64,000 nt of DNA from Enoplosus armatus (taxonomy: Eukaryota > Chordata > Actinopteri > Centrarchiformes > Enoplosidae). Where the stretch lies: assembly GCF_043641665.1 (NCBI RefSeq), contig NC_092188.1:14157704-14221703 (forward strand). The letters run 5' to 3'. A program made the translations under genes and the position numbers. Below are positions 31,253 to 42,400 of the stretch, piece after piece. Each line of letters begins with the position of its first letter. Positions within the stretch are counted from its first letter, which is position 1. The notes beneath the pieces are model-generated. The model was not told the origin of the DNA, ran no database searches, and saw only the letters and a list, made by a program, of their open reading frames with translations.

Positions 31253-34200
31253 TTATTGCGAGCTTTTTCCTGCACTCCCTTCACTTTCATCGCCTTCAGA
31301 CGCTCTCTCCTCCAGAATGTTATCAATAGTGAATCCTCCATGAGACGGTTGCTTGTCTTTGTCCTCCTCTGTCATTCCCTCTGCCCCGGTGCCCCAGTCT
31401 TTGCTGGCTTTGGAGTCTTGGAGTTTAAAATCTGCCAGAGCCATGAGCTGGTGCACCTGGCTGGCGCTGCAGTTAGGTAGCGGTACCTGGTAGGTGGTGT
31501 GGAACCGGCGCAGGTCTACTCTGAACGAGCCCTTCTCCAGGGTCATGCAGGGCTCGAAGCGAGCGCCCCACTCAATCTCTGTTTCGATATAGGATGTTTT
31601 GGCTTGGCACATCATACCTGCGTACAAAATGATGAGATGGAAGTGACTGTCAATGTTGTTTCGGTCAAACATGTTAAATGCGTCACTACTGTAAAATTGA
31701 AGTACACGTCATTTGCCACATGATGTCGCTATGTTTTTTTGAATCTGCACACTTGAAACAGTCGACCACTCAACCACAGATGAGCTCTCATGACCGGTGC
31801 TCAGGGGGTGAACACAATAGGCCTTTTCACGGTAGACATTTTGACTTGTCATAAAAGGAAAAGCACAGGTGGTAATATAACATTAGCGATGGATTTGGTC
31901 TTGAAATGTAGTGCCCCCTATATTGTGTGTTTTTAACTCAAAATAATGAGGAAATGTTTTTAATGAACATATGTACCAAGTTGTAAATTGTTGACACTGA
32001 ACTGAAGTGAATGCAAAGCATTTGACAACGTGTTTCATTTGTTTTCCTTAATATTTCCCCTATATTCCCACAATAATGGACAAAAAAACAACACAACAAC
32101 AAAGACAAATTACGTTTTGTCTGTGTGAAGATGGGTAATTTCCAGTTTTGCTTGGTGTAGTTATTTTTGTTTGATGCACTAGAAAAAAAACCCAGACTTG
32201 CCAACTGATGAATGTTACTGCACTCTGTTTGACAAAGCAAGATTTCGAAAGAGGATTTTAGGGAACTCTACAAAAACATCCTGTTTTATGGAGCCTGCCA
32301 GATGAATAACATTTGTTGGTGAGCTGGAATGAAAATCCTGGGGAGGAGGGGTGCAGGGACCTTGTTTTCCTCCTCAGTAAGCCCTTTCCTGGAGATACGT
32401 TGCCATCAAAGCAAACATTGGCAGGAGGCTTTTTCTATTTATCTCAAAGTGACAACATTTATGGTTTGTCAAATGCCTTTGTGTTTTCTTTATTTTTATT
32501 AAAATAACTGTCAGAATGTTGTTTTGTTTATAGCATACTCCATGTCATTTATTTATGGTGGAGTGTGGAGGATGAGGTGGAGTTGAAGAGTCTCACAGCC
32601 TGAGGAAAGAAGCTGCTCTGTAGTCTGCTGGATCGACAGCAGAAACTTGCTTGCCAGATGGCAGCAGGGTGAACGGGCTGTGGCTGGGGTGAGTACTGTC
32701 TTTTATTTGGGCTCTGCGCAGACACCTCACCGCTCCGATATCACTGATGCTCGGTACATGATCGGTACCAATGATGTTCTGGGCAATTTTAATCACCCGC
32801 TGCAGAGCCCTCTGGTCCTGGGCTGTGCACATCCCATGCCAGTTTGTAATGTTTCCAGTCAGGATTCTTTCTATTTCTCCTCTAAAAGTAAACAAGGACT
32901 TGGCATGGGAATTCTGCCTTCTCAAGTTTACTTTAGAAATACAGTCATTTCTGAGATTGTGGGGGGAGAACCAGTTTTACAGAGCACATCATAAGAATGC
33001 AGGCATGCCACAGGGCAGAAGTCATTTAGACCAGACACTGTAGACCTTTTTGGTTCGAGGACGATGGTGGTTGTCTTGGAGCAGGTGGGAACAATGTCCT
33101 GTGACAGTGAAGATGTTAAAAATGTCAGTAATGACATCAACTAGCTGATGTTCTTAGTACACGGCCAGGGATGTTATCAGGCACAGCAGCTTTACTCATA
33201 TTCACTCTCAGCAGGATTCTTTTCACATCTGTTGTGGATACTGACAGCGGTCTTCTGGAGGCGGTGTAGACTTGACAGCTGACTCTTTGTTGAGGAGATT
33301 AAAATGTGCTCAGCTCATCTGGCGACGTGGCCTCACACATGATGGGGGTGATCCTGCATTTGCAGCCTGTGATGGTCTGGATCATTTGCCAAATATCTTT
33401 GGGGTTGAGGTCTCTCTCCAGTCTTTCCTGATGTCTCTGCTTTGTCTCCTTGATGCCAGCTTTCAGTCTCGCTCTAGCTGTGCTGTATGCTTCCTTGTAA
33501 TCTGACTGAAAGGCTTTTTTGGCCCTGGTAGGGCCCTCGCCTCTTTTCTATAGGCAATAAGCATTTTGCGCACTGTTCATGCACCCTGAATGTAACTGTC
33601 TTAGAGACATGGTTTATTGAGTTGTTTATTGCAATAAATGTATGTGTATAAATATGTATATACGTTATAAATTCATGAGAGTTCATACTGTAATGTAAAT
33701 GTTAAAATGTAGTGCTCTTTAAGTGAGCAAAGTGAGAAAAATTTGTTTTATTTTGAAGGGCACAGCTAGAGCATTATGGGCAAGGATCTAACATGGATGC
33801 AGAGGAAGAGTAAGAGGCACACAGGGTAACTGTTTTGAGTAGTTTACCTTGCACATGATATTTGCCTTTGTATAGAAGATGTAATATATTTCAGCGGTTA
33901 ATTTCTGTTGTAGTAATGTGGTTGGGCCTGTTATTAGCGAGCACTAGCTTGAAATGAAGGAGAAACTGTTTGAAACTTTGTCTTTGTTTTTGTAGTTTTC
34001 ACGGTGTCTGCTGTCGAGTGAGAGAGAGAAAATAAATCTTCAAAGGACTAAGACAAAATCTGTATGATGCGTGGCCGTTCTTTCACTGGACCGGTGTAGT
34101 TACACTGAACACCTAGCATTTTAGACGCCTGGAGCACCAAAATGTCATTTTGTTTTCTGAAATGGGCTTTATGTAATATGTTTTTTTTAAATGTTGTGTT

Positions 34201-37078
34201 TTATGAAACATTGTTCTATTTTCAGCTTTGTTAAATTAATTGTTTGACATTTTGGGAAATTTCTTGCTAAGAGTTAAATGAGAAGATTGATACCACTCTC
34301 ATGTCTGGACAGTAAATATGATGCTGGAGTCAAGAAACACTGAACGCTGAAAAGAGGTACTGCCAATTAATATATTCTCTTTAAAACATGACATAACTGA
34401 ACACCAGTCAAAGATTTTATTTGACTTCATTGTGCCCCCCATCTTGAAACCAGAACAACGCCCTTGGGATACAATAATGGTGAGCTTTACAGGAGCTGGT
34501 ACATGGATTTTGTCGCCTTTGGACAGAGCCAGGCTAGCTGTGCTAAGCTAACCAGCTGCTGGCAACAATCTTTTCAACTGACTCTCTGCAATAAACTGAA
34601 TAAGCATATTCCCCAAAATGTCAAACTACTCCTTTTGTAATATGTTTTGTCCAGTATTGTTGTGCTTTGGTCCTCAGGGCCACCTTGACCCATGAACTGT
34701 TCAGAACAGTTGGTGTCAAGGGTCACCAACTGGGATTCCTGCCATCTGAGTGAAGGACATCTCATTTCCTGTTTGTCAAAAAACCTTGTGCTGAGTTTTA
34801 GGTCCTCAGCCTTTAAACATTTAGATGTAATTCTCCATGACCGTGGTTACCTAATGTATAATGCGATGAATATAACAATCTCCCACAGAATACAGACTAT
34901 CCTAACTGCACTGAGAGGCAGCCGAGTTCCTTCACTCAAAAATTGTAATGTACAATTCAAAATGTATCTCCAAATGTATATCTGAATAGGCAGTAAATTA
35001 GCACTTTAGTTGGCAAATGATTGCTTGTGAATCACTGTCCTGTGAATTTTTACACAAGTAACAAACGTAAATCTGAACACTTAAAAAATATATATTCACC
35101 CAAATGACAGTTTTTTTGTGGTAGTGTGGTAAATGTTTCCACGTGTGATATCTCTTCTTGACTACTGCTGTTATTGATTACTCACCTGTGGCCTCAACAA
35201 TTCCTTCCAAGATAACGATGATCTCAAACTGTTGCCGTCGCAGCTGCTCAGGGCCCAGTTCCCAGAGTGGACTGCTGGAGTCAATATTGTGCTGAATGAC
35301 TTGAGGCTCCACCAGGAAGAGTCGGTCTGACCCAGTTTCATAACCAAGGTCAATCTCTGTCTGCTCAAGTGGCAGGAACTCACCCTCAGCTGTTTGGCGG
35401 GACTTGATTAACTTTGCACGGACCTTGGCATCCACCATGTGGCTTTCTCTCAGGTCACCCAGACGGAACATCAAACATAGCTGGTCATCACGGTTGGCAA
35501 TTACACAAGTGCGACTGAAAAGAAGTGTCTCAGCTCGCTTCTTAGGTCGGGATATTTTGACAAACATGCAACCCACCATGAGTGCATCTATCATAGACCC
35601 AACAATACACTGCATCATAACCAACAGCACACTCTCATGGCAGGTAGGGGACACAGTGCGTGACCCATAACCAATGGTGCGCTGCGTCTCCACTGAGAAG
35701 AGTAGAGCTGAGATGAAGCCATCTACACCTAAATAGCAGGGCCTTTGGTCCACGAGGCGGTCTTCAGGGGTGCCGAGGGGTTGCTCTTGTCCTAGGTCAC
35801 CTCTGAAGGAAGCATTCAAGAAGTAGAGGCCAGCAAACAAGAACCAGGTGGTGATGTAGCACATCATGAAAACAAATAGAAACCAGCGGTACTGGAGGTC
35901 CACAAATGAGGTAAAGATGTCAGACAGGAAGCGGCCCCTCTCAGAAATGTGACACAGGTTGACACGGCACTTTCCATCCTTGGAGACATAGCGAAGTTGC
36001 TCTCGGATTTCTAGAGGAAGGGTAGGGGTTTGGTTGCACTCACTCTCCAGGAGTTTCCTCCGGGCCTTGGCCAGCCTCTCCATCTCTCTAGCAGGGCTAG
36101 ATAGGTTACTGTGTACTGGTGAGAGCGGGGTGCTGTGGAGAGGACTGCTGTTAATGACACGAAGGGGGCTGGTGCTGCCCATGTTAGGCACACTGAGGGC
36201 ATGGCGAGGGTAGCGTGACAAAGTGTTGGTCTCTCTCAGTGAGCAGCGACGCAAGAAGTCTTGCTTTGTCTCTCTGAAGCTGAGGGTGGAAGGTGGAGGC
36301 AAGCAAATGTTGCCCCGATAGGGAATATCTGTTGTACTTTTATGACGTCGCTTGGCTGTCCCAAGCTCAGGAAAAGTCCCTGGCATGATGTCCAGAAGAG
36401 GAAGAGGGGAGTCTGGGTCTGTCTGTAAAAAGGAAAGGAGAAATGAATGTTTCACCTCCCACAAACAGCTCTGCTGATCTGAATCTGAGTTCATTTGGAA
36501 GTTCAGTAAAACCATTTCAATTCCTCATAGGGACATATTCGAGACTTTGTACAAAACAAACATGGTTTGTATTGGCTTAACAACAACAAGGAACATGTTG
36601 ATTAAACATTGTAAACAACTGCCACAATCACGATATAGTCAAGACCATGAAGTGAAATTTTTTTTCAAAGGTTGAGAAAAAACTGTCTCTCTAAACTTTC
36701 AAGCCAACTTTTCCGTTCTAGTTTCCATTTTACAGGCGTCAGTTGCCTGGCAGGCTGCACAGACATTCTTTGAAAAGATTGTTTTACAGTGTATTACAGA
36801 AACTGCAAGTATTCAGCTAAAGAAAGTAGATTCTTGGAAAATTCAAATCACTGCCTTACATTTATCACATAGCTCTCACACTGAATTTCCTCTCCCGAAG
36901 GCGTGGAATGGACAACCATGATAGATTTTGGTTGACAGGGCATGGACGTTCGCCGTCCCCTTGTCCCATCCAGGGTGGTCCCTGGAGACCCCATCGCTCC
37001 TATGCTTGCTGTTGTCCCAAAGGATCCAGGAGACCCTCTGGTCTCAAAGTTATAGTCTCTTCTTGCACCAGGATACAT
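31253..37078 (-). CDS. Kir3/GIRK-like inward-rectifier potassium channel
   Basis: Plasma-membrane K+ channel subunit with two transmembrane helices and a P-loop. Coding exons 37078-36860, 36422-35186 and 31617-31253 give 606 residues. The ATG at 37078 opens [15 protein letters not shown]. The first 220 or so residues are Ser/Pro/Arg-rich and about 150 longer than in mammalian GIRKs. M1 is at about 241-263 ([18 protein letters not shown]), the filter TIGYG at 312-316 and M2 at about 330-353 with the rectification Asp at 342 ([12 protein letters not shown]). The cytoplasmic domain is Kir3-like: [52 protein letters not shown]. Odd: Arg replaces the residue before TIGYG (ETQRTIGYG). An NAS glycosylation sequon follows M1. 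The subtype is unclear; it could be a fish-specific Kir3 paralogue. Gating by G-beta-gamma is inferred only. Confidence 0.88.
31815..31905. repeat. short interspersed repeat, copy 2
   Basis: GGCCTTTTCACGGTAGACAT, TTTGACTTGTCATAAAAGGA and AAGCACAGGTGGTAATATAA match the copy at 30345-30430 in the same orientation. Confidence 0.6.
32540..33545 (-). mobile_element. internally deleted LINE retrotransposon (L2-like)
   Basis: On the minus strand, fragments of a fish non-LTR retrotransposon polyprotein can be read in shifting frames with stops. [17 protein letters not shown] and [15 protein letters not shown] come first (about 33515-33355). [10 protein letters not shown] and [15 protein letters not shown] follow (about 33145-33040). 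After a junction near 32940 come [20 protein letters not shown] and [14 protein letters not shown] (about 32800-32640), the usual C-terminal end. The reverse-transcriptase catalytic core between them is missing. Family assignment by memory; the clade is uncertain. Confidence 0.7.
34235..34637. mobile_element. non-autonomous inverted-repeat element, copy D (MITE-like)
   Basis: The left end is TTTGACATTTTGGGAAATTT, then GAGTTAAATGAGAAGATTGA and TACCACTCTCATGTCTGGAC. The right end is TTCCCCAAAATGTCAAACTA, its inverted partner. The interior GCTAAGCTAACCAGCTGCTG is the inverse of the TTAGCTTAGC block in copy A. It is non-coding. Confidence 0.7.
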
Positions 37079-39400
37079 TACAGAAATGAAAAGGCAATAA
37101 ACACTAGCAGCAGAGTATGGGAATCATCATTTGGGTTCCAAGGCTCTTCCATTGATTTATGACCTGAGGACATGAGACAAGATTGTCACACAGGATATAT
37201 TACACCCGGCAGGAGGAGCACAAGGCTCCTTAAAATTAACTCCAACTTGTTAAAAGTACTTTAAACACTTTGCTACAAATAACCAGAAAAGGCACACAAA
37301 GATGATAGACAAGACAGTTCTGTTGGCATTTAAAAAAAATAGTTTCACCCAGTAAATAATATTTTAATTGCAAACAACGAGTCACTTTTCTAGAAGGAAA
37401 ACTGTTGGTAAGAAAAAAAGCAGAACTAAATCTGAGATTAACTAACCTGAGAACGGTACAAACGCATCCCATCATTCCATACCAGGCGCAATACACTAAA
37501 TACTTCCTTTTGAAGCAATGTTTTTAGCCTGCATACTTGCATACATACATAGGAGCAGCCAACACAACGGATGAAAGCTTAGGGAAATATCCTGCCCAGC
37601 TGGAGCTAAGCTCCCTCATCCTGCTGCCTCAGCAGTACTTCCACTGTATCCTGAAGAGTAGACTCAGCTGCTCTTCTCATCCAGAACAGGACAGGGTGCT
37701 ATGGTTATCCAGACCTTCTCATTTGGACAACATATTCTGTAATTAACCCTGATATAACACTTAATGTGTCAAAAAAAAAGGCACCTCAACAAGTCTATTC
37801 ATTACAACTTTAGAATTTGTAAATACTGTTAGCATGTGGGAGTACCTGTTTACATAATAAAAAGGAATATTTGGAAATACAGAAAGCTCGAGGTTCACTG
37901 AATAAGTGAGCTGGAAGTTTACCTAAACCTTACAGGACCACTACACTGCTTTTACACATTAAAGGCCAGTTTACTCATCATGAGGAGCACTACTCAGCCA
38001 GTAATAACAGTTGTCTTCTGTGGCTCTTCGAGGAGCTTTCCAAAGTTTAAACAAGGCTACAGACATGCTAGTGGCTGTACTTTGTGCTAAAGGCTATAAT
38101 ATCAGCATGCTAACAATAACAATGCTAACATGCCGAGGAAGGTATAATGTCTATACCATGTTCACCAGCTTAGTTTAGCACAGCATGAAATAGAAAGACG
38201 TGGGCATTTAGAAGGCAGGGGTTAAATGAAAGACCCTGTTGAGTTGCATTATGGGAAATGTAGGCTGCAGTGTTCTTGGAGGCTATCAGGATAACTTTAG
38301 GGACATACAATACAAAATGGGGCCTGTTATATTGTGTTTTATATACATATTGTACTTTATTATGCACACTGTAACTGCTTAATGGCTAGAACTTACCAAA
38401 CACTAATAGCAGCACAGTCATCACCACTCACACTCACTGTCTTGTGGTCATTGCAACATGGTAGTGGTTACTGCACACAGCGGTCCACTGTTTGCAAGTT
38501 CATATCCTCTGAGCTATCAGCGTCATACACATTTAGAAATGCCACTTCTGATTTATCTTATTCGTCATTTGGGACAGAACCGTGATCCTCAAAATCGTTG
38601 ACTTCAGGCACACCTTCACATTTTATAGAGTTACTTTCTTCTAGCAGTGTCTAAATATATGTAGAAGTCGCAAAAATCCTCAAATCACCAATAACCAGTT
38701 ATTGTTCATGCATTATATTTCGTGATAATATGAATAGAATTGCATTGCAAGGAAAATGGATGGAGTCCATTTATTTCTCAACTTTGGTGGCAAGACAGTG
38801 TGGTTGATCATGTGTATCAACGCCGCTATGTCTAAAAAAAAAAAGATGATGCTGCACTTCCTTTGCTTGCATTTGCTTACTTCACCCTTTGCCCAACACT
38901 AACCAAATTTGGCAAAGATTCTAACTAGGCTATAGTTACATAGACAGACTCAGGATGCTGTCAAGGTGAAATGACTCAGAGAGAGTAAGAGGGAAATTTT
39001 GACATCTGACACTAATCAAATGAAATATGGACATGGAAAATCTCAAAATTAGGCTCACAGCGACAGATTTGTGGTGCTTGTGGTCAATAATTAGGGGGCA
39101 ATCTAATAACATTTTACTTTCTATTCATTTTTACTGTACTGTAGCACTAACAATGTAGCAGGCCTACTTGGTTTCTATACTGTCATTCATCAGATGGAGG
39201 GCTGAAGTAGGGATGACATTGTGAATCTCTTACTGGAATAATATATTAGCATCAGTATATATGTATATCTAATATACGTTACAATGATCTGAAAAGACCT
39301 CACATGCATTGTTACACCTCGAACTGCATGCACCTACATTTGTAGACGGTGGGTGTGCTGTCTGGGTGGGAGGCGCTGTCGAGGTAGGTGCTCAACTGTT
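37079..39400. other. intergenic stretch between Kir and igflr1 (divergent promoters expected)
   Basis: The Kir gene runs left and igflr1 runs right, so both 5' regions should lie here. No TATA box or CpG-rich promoter is obvious. It contains a repeat at about 38040-38185. Any noncoding Kir exon and the igflr1 signal-peptide exon were not found. Confidence 0.5.
38040..38185. repeat. teleost dispersed repeat fragment
   Basis: GTGGCTGTACTTTGTGCTAA, AGCATGCTAACAATAACAAT, GCTAACATGCCG and ATGTTCACCAGCTTAGTTTA resemble a high-copy 'GCTAACATGCTAA' repeat that I recall from other fish. Limits are approximate. Confidence 0.5.
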
Positions 39401-39425
39401 CAGTCAAGAGCGCAGCTTAGTGACG

Positions 39426-42400
39426 ATGTACTCTGACAGATGCCATGATCTGAAAACCCGCTGGGATAGGAATAGTTTAACATGTGTGAACTGTTCTCTA
39501 AAGCCAGGTAGGTCATTATTGTTATACTATATTCTATTGTATCATGGTATGTTATATTAAGCAATATTATGTTGTTGTTTTCCACAACAGGGCATGAAAT
39601 TTCCCCTAACTGTGGCTATGATGATTTCGGAGGGCTGCATGAGCCCCCAATCACACAGTGCAAAGCCAATACTTTTAATGATGGCAGCAGGGCATACTGT
39701 CAACCTTGTACCACATGTCCGCCCGGGTACATTGTGAGCCCCTGCAACATAACAACTGACACAAAGTGCCAAGACCCAAGGTAAGCGGACATGTTCATGA
39801 GGCTACCCGGCGTAAGTGCAAAACGGCGGCCGTCGATTTCTCAGACAAAAAGGTCGCCTTCTTTCCAACATGATCGGGCTCGCGACCATCCGGAAATTCG
39901 GGCAACATTTAATTGTCTCGCCCTGTGTGTCCCGTGCAATTACACTTTGAGGATGAAATGTTTCGTTGGCACTCCATCCATCGCCTCTGGTCGGATAGTC
40001 TACAGTAATGTCATATTAAAAGTACTCTATCACAAAACAGGGACATTTTTAAACGGTGCGAGAACAATAAAACAGAATAGAGAAGCCTGTATTGTCGGGT
40101 AAAGGCTATTTTGTGTTCAACGAAGCAAACGCCTTTACACTATTTTTTCTCTCTCTCTCTTTTTTTTCCTATAGACACAGAACGACAACAGTGAGTAGGG
40201 TGGCCCTAAGCATTAGCATTGTTTTAATGGTGACTTGAACTGGTTTGAAATGATCTCAGTTTCTCTTTTCTTCTCAGGAAACAACGTCTCAGCATGTTTC
40301 AGCTGTTTTCAGCAGGGCATCAACGGTAATCCATGTAGCCTAACTGTCCTCTCTAATAATAATAACAATAACTTGTGTGCTTATACTGATGAACGCAGGA
40401 AATCATTAGGCTAGCCTACGTCATGGTTATTTTCAGAGATGGAAATTAACCCACTTGTAAAATTCCCCCTATTTCATGGTTTGAGTCACTGAATTCATGT
40501 TTTTTTTATGATTATTATTATTTTATTAATTAATTTATATTTGAGTAATCATATAAAAGTGAAAAAATATACAAAAAATGTATAATTAATTCATCATTAG
40601 CAGACAATCTTCAAATCATCTGCTCCCAGTTGTTCTACAAAAACTTAAAATTCACTTAAATTTCTTTAAAAAAAAAAAAAAACTGGTACAAGAACATGAC
40701 AGCAATAACATTTTCCTCTACAGTAAGTTGTTGTGATAGCTCAAAGCATAAAATATAACAGAAGCAGGAAAACATCACACTGTTTTCATTTCAGATTCAG
40801 ACAAACCAAGGATCCAGCTTAACACCAACTGCCCTCTACTCAGACCGAGCTAGTCCTGATGTGCAATGTAAGTTACTTGTTCATGGAAAAAGAACACAAT
40901 TCGTCATAGTCTAAATTTAAGCTTGCCCTTTGTTTTATTTTTGCAGGGGCAGTACCATTGGCCACCCTACTTTCCACCATGCTTGTTGTGTTATCTGCAT
41001 GTGTAATCTACGTGAAGCGGAAAAGAGGTTCGCATGTTGAAAGTAAAGGTTTAAACAGATAAGTGAGCATAAAAGTGAAGAAAGTTTTCTGTGGACAAAT
41101 CATAGACTGGGGAACTGCACAAAAGCTGCCCACTATCTTTTTTATAGCGGGAAAATGTTATTATCCTGGAATGTAATTATACAGCAGGGCGTATGGGGTG
41201 GTTCTGACATTGATTATAACTCAAGCTCTAGTCTCGCATAGCCAGACTCCACTGTTTGGAGAAAGGTCTCCTGGTTCTGGGTTGTGGGGGAAAAAAACTG
41301 CATGTTTGTTTTTCACAATCTACTTGGGCGGCGCGAAGCCCAGGATGCAGCCCCGGCATTAAAATGGTTAAATCCCCGCTGAAGAAAATGTCACATAAAA
41401 TAGCAAGCGACGCATGTAGACTATGTGACTTTACAACTTTCAATACAGTATGATGTTCAATTTGTAAATTACCCGTTTAGAGTAAAATAGACGATAAAGC
41501 TGGGTATACTTTAGGGCGTGCCTACCAATCTGTCAATCAGGATACTGGCATTTCGGTTGTACTAAAAGACACTCGAGTCGGCTGTTCATTTTTTCCGTCA
41601 AGTACATTTACAAGCTCACTTTGTTAGCAGCTACTTCGCACGGCGGAGCCAGGAGCAGTCAGGTTGCCGGTATAGGCAGGCGTGCACATTGTCTTCGGAT
41701 TGTCAGATCCCCAGCTCCAAATATGGTCACTTCTGGTTCCAAAACCTCAAGGCTTCAAAACGGTAGTCCACAAACCAATGGGTGATGTCACGGTGGCTAC
41801 GTCCACGTCTTTTATGCAGTCCATGTTATAACTGTGTGTCTCTCATGCTTGGGTCCAACACAGGTCAGCGCACAGTGTTGAGTTATAACAGAAGATCATC
41901 ATTAGTCAATGCAGGGTTCTCCCTCCTTCCTACTCCACCTGGTAACAATGATCTGGAAAACATTCTGAGTGAGTGGAAATGGCTTCTCAGCTTTTTTACA
42001 TTATGTTCTTTGACATTGTATCAGTAAAAGTTTTATAGCTCCTTGTTCGTGCCTGAAAAGTCTGTGGAACAGTTTCTTGACCTGCTTTCAGTCTGTAATG
42101 TTAACATGTCGTGCCTCATTTGTTAAATACTGGAGCAGTAACAACAAACTGAGTAGGGCCAGACACTCGTCCGGTGGATTACAAACTCATATAACTGCAT
42201 TTTTCATTTATATTATTGGACCATTTATTGTGCTGAGCTCTGACAATATAAATTAAACAAACTGACTGTAATTGTGATTTTCCTTTTGCCACATCTTCCT
42301 TCTGTAGGTCCTAACATCCAGTCAGCACCTTTACAGACAGTGCTGGACAACCTGGATGTTTTGGAAGAGCTGGTGATTTTGTTGGATCCAGAAAGCCATG

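Larger units (their letters stand above)
31618..35185 (-). other. large Kir intron before the last coding exon
   Basis: Donor GTGAGT just below 35186 and acceptor ACGCAG just above 31617 (coding strand). The 3.6 kb contain repeat copy 2 (31815-31905), a deleted LINE (32540-33545) and inverted-repeat element copy D (34235-34637). No exon was recognised. Confidence 0.6.

Noticed and set aside
38810..38902. Short frame with a signal-peptide look (KKKKMMLHFLCLHLLTSPFA), upstream of igflr1
   Set aside because: It ends in a stop within 30 residues, and no GT donor lies near its end to join the igflr1 exon at 39426. Most likely chance.
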